Source of the DNA: Corynebacterium timonense
GTDB taxonomy: Bacteria; Actinomycetota; Actinomycetes; Mycobacteriales; Mycobacteriaceae
Assembly: GCF_900105305.1 (NCBI RefSeq)
Contig: NZ_LT629765.1
Coordinates: 2,356,001 to 2,420,000, forward strand
DNA length: 64,000 nt
Direction: 5' to 3'
In this document: in pieces, positions 34,691 through 47,639 of the stretch
How the letters are laid out: the number at the start of each line of letters is the position of its first letter
How positions within the stretch are numbered: the first letter of the stretch is position 1
Notes under the pieces: model-generated
Seen by the model: only the letters and a program-made list of their open reading frames with translations
Database searches by the model: none
What the model was told of the DNA's origin: nothing
Position numbers and translations under genes: made by a program

Positions 34691-35590
34691 ATGGCAAATC
34701 CCTTCCAGAAGGGCTGGAAGTACCTGATGCAGTCCCTTGACGCGAAGATTGACGAAAACGCTGATCCTAAGGTGCAGATCCAGCAAGCCGTCGCGGAGGC
34801 GAAGAAGCGTCACCAGGAGATCAGCAAGCAGGCTGCCTCCATCATCGGCAACCGCAACCAGCTGCAGATGAAGCTGGACAGGCTGATCAAGTCGCAGGAG
34901 GACCTGCAGAACAAGGCGCGCACCGCGATCCAGGCCTCGGACAAGGCAGCCGCCTCCGGCGATGCCCAGAAGGCGCAGGAGTTTGGCAGTGCCGCCGAGG
35001 TCATCGCTAGCCAGCTCGTCTCCGTCGAGCAAGAGCTTGAGCAGACGAAGACCGCGTATAGCGCCGCGGAAAAGGCCGCCGCCGAGGCCCAGCAGCAGCA
35101 AAAGCAGTCCGAGGCGCGCCTGCAGGAGCAGCTCAGCGAGGTCTCCAAGCTGGAAAGCCAGATCGACCAGACCCTCATGCAGGAGCAGACGGCTCGGACG
35201 ATGGACTCGATCAACCAGTTCGGCGGCGACGACAACGTCCCCACCCTCGATGGAGTGCGCGAAAAGATCGAGCGCCGGTACGCCAGCGCTCTCGGCGCCC
35301 AGGAGCTCGCGCAGGACTCGGTATCCGGGCGCATGGCGGAGATCGAAACGTCCGGCACCGACATCGCCGCGTCGAACCGCCTCGCCGAGATCCGTGCGTC
35401 GATGGGCGGCGGCGAGATCGAGGCGGGGGCCGCGGCCGGTGAGCTAGACAGTGGCGAGGACTCCACGCAGGAGCGCCCCCACAACTCCGCCCAAGATTCC
35501 GCCCACAAAGAGGAGGCGGGGCGCGTCGACGACGCGCTCGCCGAGGCGGAGGCCTACATCGAAGCCGACAAAGACGAGGACGGCAAGTAG
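34691..35590 (+). CDS. pspA: PspA/IM30 (ESCRT-III-like) membrane-stress protein
   Basis: The 299-residue protein starts ANPFQKGWKYLMQSLDAKIDENADPKVQIQQAVAEAKKRHQE, the PspA amphipathic helix and first coil. It continues in long heptad coiled coils to about residue 225 (QLEQTKTAYSAAEKAAAEAQQQQKQSEARLQEQL). The last 70 residues are an acidic, disordered tail that bacterial PspA proteins usually lack. PspA oligomers protect damaged membranes. ATG 34691 has an AGAAAGGA site. No pspBC or liaFSR genes are adjacent. Confidence 0.9.
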   Translation: MANPFQKGWKYLMQSLDAKIDENADPKVQIQQAVAEAKKRHQEISKQAASIIGNRNQLQMKLDRLIKSQEDLQNKARTAIQASDKAAASGDAQKAQEFGSAAEVIASQLVSVEQELEQTKTAYSAAEKAAAEAQQQQKQSEARLQEQLSEVSKLESQIDQTLMQEQTARTMDSINQFGGDDNVPTLDGVREKIERRYASALGAQELAQDSVSGRMAEIETSGTDIAASNRLAEIRASMGGGEIEAGAAAGELDSGEDSTQERPHNSAQDSAHKEEAGRVDDALAEAEAYIEADKDEDGK

Positions 35591-35617
35591 CCCCCAGGCT
35601 CGGGCGATAGGCCCGGG

Positions 35618-36796
35618 CTAGTGGGAATTACGCAGGTTAAGCAGCACCCCGCGGATGCCCGCGTGGAACCCGTCGCGCAGGCTCACGCGCTGGTGCTCGC
35701 TCAGCGTGTATTCGTGCAGGGTTTCGCAGGCGAACTGCAGGAGGGGCCTGTCGATCTCGGGGGGCAACCCGCCGCCCGAGAGCATGTGCGCGTTGTCGCG
35801 CTGCTCGGAGGACGCGGCATTTTCGTACCACCACGTCGCGTACTGCTGGCCGACGTCAAAGGGCGTTTGAAATCCCGCGGAGGACCAGACTTCCTCGGGG
35901 AGCGGGACGTAACGCGAGCGCAACTTCCGGCGCGGCGCCATCATCGATGGCTTCGGCGCCGGCTTCGACGCGGGCGGCGCCGGCTTCGGGTGCGGCACCT
36001 GCCGGTTGACCTCTGCTTCCGCCTCGCTGGGCTCCTCCTCAGGCTCGGTGGCCGGGGCAGGGTGCGTCGTCTCGCTTGGCGCGGGGCGCTCGGAACCCGT
36101 GTCGCCCGCGGACGGCTCGGGGTGGTGTTCCTCGTCGGGCTCTCGCGGTGCGAGCGGGTTGCCCATGGGGACAGGCGCTGGGCCTTCGTCGGCGTCGAGC
36201 GGTTCGGCGTCGCCAAGCGGGCGCTCGCGGATCGTGGGGGGAAGGGGGCCTTCGAGGACCTGCAGCTGCATGGAGCAAGCGAAGTCTTCCCGGGGGTCGA
36301 GGATGGTCGTGGTGTCGCACGCGTGGCGCAGGGCTGAGGACATGGAGTCCCAGCCGAAGCCGTAGAGGTGGACGCGGACGCCGTAGTTGGCGGCCTCTTC
36401 GACGCCGGGAATCATGTCGGCGTCGCCGGAGACGAGCACGAAGTCGCTGAAGTTGCCCTGGCTGGCCTGGATGACAAGGTCGGCGACGAGCCTGGTGTCC
36501 ACTCCCTTCTGCGTGCGGCGCTCGCCCCACTCGATGAGCTGGCCGGTGCGCAGCTGAACGCCGTCGCAGGTGCGCAGCGCGCGCTGGTACCGGTGGGGGC
36601 CCGATTCGGGGATCCCGTCATACCAAAACTGGCGGTGGATGGGTTGGTTGAGCTGGTGAGTAACCATCTCCCGGAGCGTGGCGACGACTTCAGGCAGGTC
36701 AATCTCTAATTGCGATCGCGCACCGATTTCCCACGAATTGTAAAAGCTGGCGAGCAGGTATGACGTGTCGACAAATACAAGGGTGCGTTCAAGCAT
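35618..36796 (-). CDS. NYN-domain (LabA/DUF88) putative ribonuclease with C-terminal extension
   Basis: The 392-residue protein has an N-terminal NYN/PIN-like nuclease domain (1-175) with acidic residues placed for metal binding: LVFVDTSYLL, QKGVDTRLVADLVIQA, FVLVSGDADMIPGVEEAA and VHLYGFGW. A long Pro/Glu-rich disordered linker (about 180-290) follows. A C-terminal domain of about 100 residues (YVPLPEEVWSSAGFQTPFDVG to the end) is unknown to me. NYN proteins cleave or bind RNA in turnover or silencing. The preceding 214-bp gap holds no gene. Confidence 0.82.
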   Translation of the reverse strand: MLERTLVFVDTSYLLASFYNSWEIGARSQLEIDLPEVVATLREMVTHQLNQPIHRQFWYDGIPESGPHRYQRALRTCDGVQLRTGQLIEWGERRTQKGVDTRLVADLVIQASQGNFSDFVLVSGDADMIPGVEEAANYGVRVHLYGFGWDSMSSALRHACDTTTILDPREDFACSMQLQVLEGPLPPTIRERPLGDAEPLDADEGPAPVPMGNPLAPREPDEEHHPEPSAGDTGSERPAPSETTHPAPATEPEEEPSEAEAEVNRQVPHPKPAPPASKPAPKPSMMAPRRKLRSRYVPLPEEVWSSAGFQTPFDVGQQYATWWYENAASSEQRDNAHMLSGGGLPPEIDRPLLQFACETLHEYTLSEHQRVSLRDGFHAGIRGVLLNLRNSH

Positions 36797-36972
36797 GGCT
36801 CCTAGAATCCGTATCTTCGTTATCTAATGACGTTCGTTGTACACCTCCAGTGTGCACGACTAGCCCGGCGTCGTCACGGTCCATCCCCGTAACCAGCGGG
36901 TTCGGTACACACTTGGGCGCTCGTCCCAGTTTAGACGGTCTGCCTTGCCGCGTCCGGTGAACGCTTATACGC

Positions 36973-36988
36973 TTAGTTAATTAACTAA
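36973..36988. promoter_or_regulatory. Perfect 16-bp palindrome upstream of the GntR gene
   Basis: TTAGTTAA-TTAACTAA is an uninterrupted palindrome 22 bp before the GntR start codon. GntR/YtrA regulators bind such sites over their own promoters, so autoregulation is likely. The AT-only core is striking in this GC-rich DNA. Confidence 0.6.
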
Positions 36989-37010
36989 CGAACCAACGGA
37001 GGGAGTGCCT

Positions 37011-37373
37011 ATGGAACCGCTCTTTACCCAAGTGGCCTGGTTTCTCGAGGACCTCATCGTCGACGGCAGCCTCGCCGCCGGCGCGCGCACCCCGTCCACC
37101 AACGAACTCGCCGCGTTCCACGGCATCAACGCCGCCACGGCACGCAGGGGCATCGCATTGCTTGTCGACGACGGCGTGCTGCATACCCGCCGCGGCCTTG
37201 GCACCTTCGTCACCCCGGACGCCCGCGACATCATCGTGAAGCGCCGGCGCGAGCTTCTGCCGGAGGACTTCGTTGCCCCGCTTATCGACGAATCCCTGCG
37301 CCTCGGTTACGACCGCGGGGCCCTCGTGACGCTCGTGGAAAAGGTCGCGGAAAGCCGCGGTATGTACCGCTGA
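37011..37373 (+). CDS. GntR-family regulator, YtrA subgroup
   Basis: The 120-residue protein has a GntR winged helix (PLFTQVAWFLEDLIVDGSLAAGARTPSTNELAAFHGINAATARRGIALLVDDGVLHTRRGLGTFV in pieces) followed by a short helical dimerisation tail of about 50 residues, as in YtrA. YtrA-type repressors usually govern an adjacent ABC exporter. Here none is present; the next element is the rrn operon leader. ATG 37011 has GGAGGGAG 5-12 bp upstream. A perfect AT palindrome upstream is a likely autoregulatory operator. Confidence 0.85.
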   Translation: MEPLFTQVAWFLEDLIVDGSLAAGARTPSTNELAAFHGINAATARRGIALLVDDGVLHTRRGLGTFVTPDARDIIVKRRRELLPEDFVAPLIDESLRLGYDRGALVTLVEKVAESRGMYR

Positions 37374-37930
37374 AAAAAGGCCCGTTTTGGCGGGTTGTGC
37401 TGGGGGTTTGTGTTTGGTTGTGGGTGTGTGTAGTTTTATGTGAGTCAGCGAGACCGACAGCGCCCCGCCGCAGTGAGTGTGGTGAGTTGGCGGATAGGAA
37501 AACGTGTGCTGGCTAGCCGCTTTGATTGCCTGGTGTTGTGCTGGGTGGTTGGGGTGTGCGTGTGTTGTGTGAGAACTCGATAGTGTGCCAATGCATTTTT
37601 TGTTTGTGGGTTGGTTGTGTGCTGCGTGTGCTGGCTGCTGCTGTTGTTTGTGATGGTGGTGGTTGGTGTGTGCCGGTGGGTGGTGTCTGAACCTTTGATG
37701 GGATGCTGCTTGTTGGTGTTTGTGGTGCGTGATTGATTCGCGGATTGTGGATGCTGTTTTTTGGTTGCCCCCCTTTTTTTGCCCTCGTCGGGTGGGGGGT
37801 GGCTGTTTTGTAATTTGAGGATTGGCCAGTTTGCTGCGTCATGCTGCATGTTTTTTGTGTGGTGTGGTGTGGTGGTTGGTTTGTTTTTGGTTGGGTTTGG
37901 GCTTTTCACGGCCTGTTTCTGCTGAAACTT
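37374..37930 (+). promoter_or_regulatory. rrn leader region
   Basis: This 557-bp stretch upstream of 16S rRNA is rich in T and G on the plus strand and contains no supported gene. It must hold the rrn promoter(s), but I cannot point to a convincing -35/-10 pair. GTGAGAACTCGATAGTGTGCC near 37569-37589 (given here in two parts: GTGAGAACTCG, ATAGTGTGCC) can pair partly with sequence after 16S (GGCACA and GTTCT near 39643-39664), suggesting one arm of the 16S processing stem. Confidence 0.6.
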
Positions 37931-42866
<4,936 letters not shown>

Positions 42867-42900
42867 AAACAAACCAACAAGAAGCACCGTAAAGACCGTG

Positions 42901-42933
42901 TGTTCGCGTCCACTATGCAGTATCTGACACACC
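42901..42933 (+). other. Right arm of the 23S RNase III processing stem
   Basis: CGCGTCCACTATGCAGT (42906-42922) pairs with ACTGTATAGTGGACGCG before 23S, with one mismatch, and the flanks (GTGTGAGA / TCTGACAC) extend the helix. The long stem would bring the 23S ends together for RNase III cleavage. Confidence 0.75.
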
Positions 42934-43020
42934 ACACCACCCCCCGCTTTATTCATGGTGTGTGAGCCAGTACCAGAATCGAATACAGTACACAGTTTGT
43001 GCTGCCTGTCCCGATGAATG

Positions 43021-43140
43021 TGTCGGTGGTTGATGGCGGCGGGGAAACGCCCGGTCCCATTCCGAACCCGGAAGCTAAGCCCGCCCGCGCTGATGGTACT
43101 GCCCCCGGGAGGGGGTGGGAGAGTAAGTTACCGCCGACCC
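43021..43140 (+). rRNA. rrf: 5S ribosomal RNA
   Basis: Begins GTCGGTGGTTGATGGCGGCG, contains GGAAACGCCCGGTCCCATTC and GAACCCGGAAGCTAAGCCC, and ends TTACCGCCGACCC, whose last bases pair with the 5' end. Length about 120 bp. Confidence 0.96.
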
Positions 43141-43174
43141 AACAACTCAACAACAACAAAATAAAAACCCTAAA

Positions 43175-43257
43175 GGGGGGTGACCAGCCCCACCACCACA
43201 CCCACCCCAAGCGGGCAGGGAACAAGGTGGAACGGCTGGCCACCCCCCCCTTGTTTT
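43175..43257 (+). terminator. rrn operon terminator with a long loop
   Basis: GGGGGGTGACCAGCC (43175-43189) pairs with GGCTGGCCACCCCCC (43235-43249) with one mismatch; the loop is about 45 nt, and TTGTTTTTTG follows. It lies 35 bp after 5S. Confidence 0.75.
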
Positions 43258-43530
43258 TTGTGTGTGCCCCCCAACAACACGCGCGCGGGCACCACCATGC
43301 TTAACTGCGGGGGTGCCCACACAGGGGGTGTGTGCACCACCGCCTGCCATTCATGTTCCGCACTGCGGACTTTTCTTAACAACGGCGAATGTGCAACTGG
43401 TAGCGGCGCTCGAGAAGTATTCCGCCCGATGACGGCAGGGCTTTGGAGCAGCGGGCAGAATGTTCCGCTGCAGAAGTAGCCCGCGCGAATTTCCCTTACG
43501 GACTTTTCTGACATAAAGCGAGCGCGCGGG
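43258..43530. other. Gap between rrn terminator and rluA-type gene
   Basis: No gene or RNA is supported here. The only repeats noticed are CGGACTTTTCT at 43366-43376 and again at 43499-43509, each following an ATGTTCCGC about 40 bp or less upstream in the first case; their meaning is unclear. Confidence 0.4.
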
Positions 43531-44514
43531 TCACCCGCCGTACTCTAGGCCAAGGGCGTAGTGGTCGGCGGCGTAGCCGGGCGTCGAGAAGCGGCGGTGC
43601 TGGCCGTTAAGTGGGTCGGTGAACTCGAGGCCGACGGCGCACAGAAGCATGGGGGCGGTGAAGTCCTCGTGGCCGAACGGGAGGATGCGCGGGTAGACGC
43701 TGTCGTTGATGATCGGCGCGCCGGCGGCGTTCATGTGCACGCGCAGCTGGTGGGTTTTGCCGGTGATGGGCTCGAGAAGGTACCGTGCGGCGCCCGCGCC
43801 CCACAGGGGATCGGGCGGGAGCGGGGTGACATCGCGGACGAAGGTGACGGAGTTGGGGGTGGCTCCTTCGATCAGATGGGCGGCGACCTGGCCGGGGTTT
43901 TTCACGAGGTGGTGCTCCCAGCGGGCCGGGGCGCGCAGGCCCGTGTCGGCGCCGATGGCCTCGTAGAGCTTGTGTACGGAGCGGCTGGCAAAAAGCTGCT
44001 GGTACGCGCCGCGTATGTCGCGCCGCTTGGTCAGCAGGAGGAGCCCAGTGGTGAGCCTGTCGAGGCGGTGCGCGGGTGTGAGTTCCTCGTTGCCGGTCGC
44101 TCGGCGCAGGCGCACCGTCGCGGTCTCTGTGATGTGCGCGGCGCGCGGCATCGTGGCCAGAAAGGGAGGTTTGCGCACAACGAGGATGGCGTCGTCCTCG
44201 TAGATGGTCTCGATGTCGAAGGGGACGGGGATTTCGGGGGCGGGCCGACGGTAAAAGAAGACGTCCGTGCCCGGGGCGATGACGGTGGTGGGGGCGAGGG
44301 GTGTGCCGTCGCGAAGCACGACCTCGCCGACGGCGAAGCGGTCGCGGATTGCGGCGGCATCGTCGTCAGGGTGGCGGTGGCGCTGCTGCCCGATGACGAG
44401 GGTGAGAAATTCGAAGGCTTCGAGCGGTTCGGGTCCGGGGAGACGGACGCGCGAGGCGCCGAGCCCACCCCGCGGGGGTAGCGGGGGAGCGTTTTTCGCT
44501 TTTCTTCGAGCCAT
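43531..44514 (-). CDS. RluA-family pseudouridine synthase
   Basis: The 327-residue protein has the RluA catalytic motif AHRLDRLTTGLLLLTK (catalytic Asp), IYEDDAILVVRKPPFLATMP upstream, and LLEPITGKTHQLRVHM near the end, plus IINDSVYP. The first 40 residues are basic and disordered, and no S4 domain is evident. It isomerises uridine in rRNA or tRNA; which position is not readable. It lies convergent to the rrn operon and is divergent from the short leaderless frame at 44535. Confidence 0.9.
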   Translation of the reverse strand: MARRKAKNAPPLPPRGGLGASRVRLPGPEPLEAFEFLTLVIGQQRHRHPDDDAAAIRDRFAVGEVVLRDGTPLAPTTVIAPGTDVFFYRRPAPEIPVPFDIETIYEDDAILVVRKPPFLATMPRAAHITETATVRLRRATGNEELTPAHRLDRLTTGLLLLTKRRDIRGAYQQLFASRSVHKLYEAIGADTGLRAPARWEHHLVKNPGQVAAHLIEGATPNSVTFVRDVTPLPPDPLWGAGAARYLLEPITGKTHQLRVHMNAAGAPIINDSVYPRILPFGHEDFTAPMLLCAVGLEFTDPLNGQHRRFSTPGYAADHYALGLEYGG

Positions 44515-44534
44515 GGGGTGTAAAGTCTACCGCT

Positions 44535-44681
44535 ATGGATTTTGCAGCACTTTTGGAACCGCTGATCCGGTTCTTCTCCGAGGGCATCGGCAAGGTCATC
44601 GCCGACGTCGCCCGCGCTCTCTACGCTATTTTGTACCCGGCCAACGCGGAGGCGGCACACCCGGTTCCACTGCCTGATTAA
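44535..44681 (+). CDS. 48-residue amphipathic peptide, probably leaderless
   Basis: The frame encodes MDFAALLEPLIRFFSEGIGK, then VIADVARALYAILYPANAE and a Pro-rich tail ending LPD. The first 35 residues can form an amphipathic or membrane helix. TAAAGT (44521-44526) lies 8 bp before the ATG and there is no ribosome site, a typical leaderless promoter. Size and helical nature recall the short corynebacterial outer-membrane porins (PorA/PorH, 45-57 residues), but I see no clear sequence identity. It is divergent from the RluA-type gene by 20 bp. Confidence 0.6.
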   Translation: MDFAALLEPLIRFFSEGIGKVIADVARALYAILYPANAEAAHPVPLPD

Positions 44682-44808
44682 GCCTCCCCTACCTGCCCCG
44701 AGCGTCCGTCGCGCGCGCTAAGGTTGAACTGTACATAGCGGACCGGCAGGTGCGACACGGCGCACAATGCGCGTGCCCGGCCGGTCGACGAACCGGAAAG
44801 GGCTCACT

Positions 44809-45702
44809 ATGACTAAGGAAGACATCGTCGTCGTCGCAGTCGACGGCAGCCCCGCCTCCGAGGCGGCAGTGCGCTGGGCGGCGAACACCGCCCACAAGCG
44901 GAACATTCCGCTCCGTCTGGCGGCAAGTTACACGATGCCGCAGTTCCTCTATGCCGAGGGAATGGTCCCTCCGCAAGAGCTTTTCGACGACCTCCAGCGC
45001 GAAACGGTCGAGACCGTTGACGCGGCGCGTGAGATCGCGCTCGAGGTGGCCCCGCAGCTGAAAATCGGCCACGCCGTGGCGGAGGGCTCGCCCATCGACA
45101 TGCTCCTCGAGATGTCCAAGGAAGCGACCATGATCGTCATGGGCTCCCGCGGTCTCGGCGGGCTGTCCGGCATGGTGTTGGGCTCCGTCTCGGGCGCCGT
45201 GGTCTCGCACGCGCACTGCCCTGTCGTCGTCGTCCGCGAGGACAGCGCGGTCACTGAGGACACCAAGTACGGGCCCGTCGTCGTCGGCATCGACGGTTCG
45301 GATGTATCCAAGGAGGCCACCGAGGTCGCCTTCCAGGAGGCCGAGGCTCGCGGCGCGGAGCTCGTGGCCGTGCACACCTGGATGGACACCCAGGTGCAGG
45401 GCCCCGGCGCCGGATTCACCGTGACGGACGACTACTGGGAGGCCGTGCAGAAGGAGAAGAGCGAGGTACTCGAGGACTACCTCGCCGAGGGCCGCGAGGC
45501 GCACCCAGACGTGACGGTGCGCACCATCATCGCGCGCGACCGGCCGGTGCGAGCGCTCACCGAAGCAGCGCAGGACGCGCAGCTCCTGGTGACCGGCTCC
45601 CACGGCCGCGGCGGTTTCAAGGGCATGCTGCTCGGCTCCACGTCGCGCGCCCTTCTGCAGTCGGCGCCGTGCCCGATGATGGTGGTGCGCCCCGCGGACT
45701 GA
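44809..45702 (+). CDS. uspA: Universal stress protein UspA, tandem domains
   Basis: The 297-residue protein has two UspA domains, each with the ATP-binding pattern intact: VVVAVDGSPASEAAVRWA with GSRGLGGLSGMVLGSVSGAV (about 112-135), and VVVGIDGSDVSKEATEVAF with GSHGRGGFKGMLLGSTSRAL (about 264-283). It likely binds ATP and modulates stress survival. ATG 44809 follows GGAAAGGG; an ATG at 44767 lacks a site. Unlike the stress protein at 20.4 kb, both nucleotide motifs are complete. Confidence 0.92.
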   Translation: MTKEDIVVVAVDGSPASEAAVRWAANTAHKRNIPLRLAASYTMPQFLYAEGMVPPQELFDDLQRETVETVDAAREIALEVAPQLKIGHAVAEGSPIDMLLEMSKEATMIVMGSRGLGGLSGMVLGSVSGAVVSHAHCPVVVVREDSAVTEDTKYGPVVVGIDGSDVSKEATEVAFQEAEARGAELVAVHTWMDTQVQGPGAGFTVTDDYWEAVQKEKSEVLEDYLAEGREAHPDVTVRTIIARDRPVRALTEAAQDAQLLVTGSHGRGGFKGMLLGSTSRALLQSAPCPMMVVRPAD

Positions 45703-45796
45703 TCTGACGGGGCATAGACAAGGGGCGTGGCAAAGGAGCGTGGTTTCAAGCACAATAGATGTGTAAGAACATCCGCATATATGAAGGGATATAACC

Positions 45797-46066
45797 ATGA
45801 CCCCCACCCTCGGTATCTTCGGCTGGATCATCATCGGCGGCCTGGCCGGCTGGATCGGCTCCAAGATCACCAGCCGCGACGCGTCCATGGGCGTGTTCGC
45901 CAACATCATTGTCGGTATTATTGGCGGCCTGATCGGCGGCTGGCTTCTCAGCCTCTTCGGCGTTGACGTTGCCGGCGGCGGCTTCTTCTTCAGCTTCCTC
46001 ACCTGCCTGCTGGGCGCGGTGGTCCTGCTGTGGATCGTGAACATGGTCGCGGGGCGCAGGCCCTAA
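45797..46066 (+). CDS. GlsB/YeaQ/YmgE-family stress membrane protein
   Basis: The 89-residue protein has three Gly-rich membrane helices with the family pattern LGIFGWIIIGGLAGWIGSKI and NIIVGIIGGLIGGWLLSLFG. The family is stress-induced but of unknown mechanism. A GAAGGGA site precedes ATG 45797. Its terminator has been split by the IS3 element: the left stem arm CCCCGGCACC remains at 46073-46082 and the right arm is beyond the insertion. Confidence 0.9.
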   Translation: MTPTLGIFGWIIIGGLAGWIGSKITSRDASMGVFANIIVGIIGGLIGGWLLSLFGVDVAGGGFFFSFLTCLLGAVVLLWIVNMVAGRRP

Positions 46067-46122
46067 CGCTCACCCCCGGCACCGGCAGTGAACTAGCCCC
46101 CGAAAGTTGGACTGGTTTAATT

Positions 46123-46944
46123 CTAGGCGGTTAGGGTTTCCAGGGTCTGATTCCGGTATTGCATCGGGGTCAGGCCCTTGAGTCGTTGTTGGAGTCGTTG
46201 CGTGTTGTACCACTGGATGTACTCGTCGAGCGCGGCGGTGAATTGCTCAATGGTGTCGAAGACTTCTCCGTGGAACATTTCGGTTTTCAGGTGGCCGAAG
46301 AAGTTCTCCATGACTGCGTTGTCGTAGCAATTGCCTTTGCGTGACATTGACTGGACTCCATGGTGCTGGCTAATCAGGGTGCGCCAGGATGAGTGCTGGT
46401 ACTGGAATCCTTGATCGGTGTGGATCATCCAGCCCGGCTCTGGAGCACACGCTTCGATCGCCTGCGCCAACGAGGCCGAGGTCAACGCTGTGGTTGGCGA
46501 TGTGGCCACTGTGTGGGCGACGATTGCGCGGTCGAACAGGTCCATCACCGGTGAGAGATACACCTTGCGGCCGGCGACCTTGAACTCGGTGACGTCGCTG
46601 ACGAAAACAGAGTTGGGCTTATCCGGGGTGAAGTTGCGCTCGAGTGTGTTCTCGGCGATGTGACTGGTTGTGCCTGTGTAGGAGATGTAGGGCCTGCGCT
46701 GGCGGATCTTGGCCTTCAAGCCCATCTCACGCATGAGCTTTAAGACAAGTTTGTGGTTAACTATCCAGCCCTGGTTACGAAGGTCGAGCAGTACCCGCCG
46801 GTAGCCGTAGCGGTGTTTGTTGCGCTCGAAACTGTCCCGGATCGCCTGTTTGAGCTCGGCATGTTTATCCGGTGCGGTGAGTCGTTTCTGGTGGTAGAAG
46901 AATGTCGAGCGTGCCATGCCGGCCGCATCCAGGAGGTACTCCAA
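46123..46944 (-). CDS. IS3-family transposase OrfB (DDE integrase domain)
   Basis: The 273 residues from the first ATG contain the HTH_21 segment (RYGYRRVLLDLRNQGWIVNHKLVLKLMREMGL) and the rve integrase core: FVSDVTEF (first Asp), HTDQGFQY (second Asp) and ENFFGHLKTE (Glu), all intact, ending QQRLKGLTPMQYR. Translation most likely reaches it as an OrfAB fusion by a -1 frameshift from OrfA; the OrfB frame is open upstream to the slip site at 47016-47022. It appears active. Confidence 0.93.
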   Translation of the reverse strand: MEYLLDAAGMARSTFFYHQKRLTAPDKHAELKQAIRDSFERNKHRYGYRRVLLDLRNQGWIVNHKLVLKLMREMGLKAKIRQRRPYISYTGTTSHIAENTLERNFTPDKPNSVFVSDVTEFKVAGRKVYLSPVMDLFDRAIVAHTVATSPTTALTSASLAQAIEACAPEPGWMIHTDQGFQYQHSSWRTLISQHHGVQSMSRKGNCYDNAVMENFFGHLKTEMFHGEVFDTIEQFTAALDEYIQWYNTQRLQQRLKGLTPMQYRNQTLETLTA

Positions 46945-46982
46945 GCGGTGGTGTGACTTGAGGATGACGATCGCCTGGGCTT

Positions 46983-47465
46983 TTAGGCGTGTCCCTGGTT
47001 CCTCAAGTCCCGCAATTTTTTTAAGTAGGCGATTTCCGCTTCCAGCCGTTCAACCTGGCAGCGAAGCTTTTCTTCCTCAGAAAGCACCTTCGGTTTGCCT
47101 GAACCTTTCGGCCTGCCCTTCGGCTTCGGGCGCAGAGCCTCGTCGCCGCCTTTGCGCCACTTAATCACCCAGTCCTTGACGAGTTGATCGGATGAAAGAT
47201 TGAACTCTCGGGCAAGATCCATCTTCGACTCACCGGCCAGATGACGTTCCACAACCTCCTTCTTCGTCTCGAAGGAGTAGCGCTGCTTGTTCGGTTTCTC
47301 CACGAGACATAGCCTGCCACGCAGTTGGAAACGGCGATAGAGGCAGCGCGCTGCATCCCTCGAGACACCGACAACACGAGAAGCGGCGTGGGAACCCATT
47401 CCCTGCTCAAAAAGGTCGACTAACTGCTCACGCTGAACTTCACTCAGCGAACTACGTGCTCTCAA
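46983..47465 (-). CDS. IS3-family transposase OrfA
   Basis: The 160-residue protein has helix-turn-helix segments (VDLFEQGMGSHAASRVVGVSRDAARCLYRRF and HLAGESKMDLAREFNLSSDQLVKDWVIKW) and a C-terminal leucine-zipper coil (LSEEEKLRCQVERLEAEIAYLKKL), as in IS150-group OrfA. The codons TTA-AAA-AAA-TTG hold an A7 run (47016-47022 on the plus strand as T7). A one-base backward slip there continues as IAGLEEPGTRLKAQAIVILK into OrfB. OrfA alone would act as DNA-binding regulator. Confidence 0.92.
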   Translation of the reverse strand: MRARSSLSEVQREQLVDLFEQGMGSHAASRVVGVSRDAARCLYRRFQLRGRLCLVEKPNKQRYSFETKKEVVERHLAGESKMDLAREFNLSSDQLVKDWVIKWRKGGDEALRPKPKGRPKGSGKPKVLSEEEKLRCQVERLEAEIAYLKKLRDLRNQGHA

Positions 47466-47532
47466 AGAACATGCTCCCCACTAGTTGTTAGCAACTGATT
47501 TCTCAGTCCAACTAATGGGGAGCAGTTCACAG

Positions 47533-47549
47533 GTGCCGGGGTTTTTTCG
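47533..47549 (+). terminator. Displaced right half of the glsB-type gene terminator
   Basis: GTGCCGGGG followed by TTTTTT directly after the IS3 right end is the distal arm and U tract of a hairpin whose other arm is at 46073-46082. Interrupted by 1.4 kb, it can no longer act as a simple terminator. Confidence 0.8.
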
Positions 47550-47574
47550 TACCTCGGGGCGGGGGCTGGTATAA

Positions 47575-47588
47575 ACATACCGGTTTGT
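47575..47588. promoter_or_regulatory. Candidate TetR operator
   Basis: ACA-T-ACCGGT-T-TGT is a 14-bp near-palindrome (one mismatched pair) centred on ACCGGT, about 52 bp before the TetR start codon, with an AT-rich TCTATATT (47588-47595) just downstream that could be the -10 region. TetR regulators usually bind here to repress themselves. Confidence 0.45.
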
Positions 47589-47639
47589 CTATATTGAATT
47601 CAGATACAAAAGCCCATGTCGTGAGGGAGTGAACAATTA

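Larger units (their letters stand above)
46086..47532. mobile_element. IS3-family insertion sequence, complete, with 3-bp target duplication
   Basis: The element spans 46089-47529 (1,441 bp). Terminal inverted repeats share TGAACT, a C-rich block and AGTTGGACTG at both ends, about 27 bp with mismatches. CAG flanks it on each side (46086-46088 and 47530-47532), the 3-bp duplication typical of IS3. It encodes OrfA and OrfB in two frames with a -1 slippage site. Removing it restores the hairpin CCCCGGCACC-GGCA-GGTGCCGGGG followed by TTTTTT, so it landed in a terminator loop. Confidence 0.93.

Noticed and set aside
36841..36866. Inverted repeat GTACAC / GTGTGC upstream of the NYN gene as an operator or IS end
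   Set aside because: The arms mismatch and resemble only loosely the IS-like end at 3092-3110; not enough to call either.
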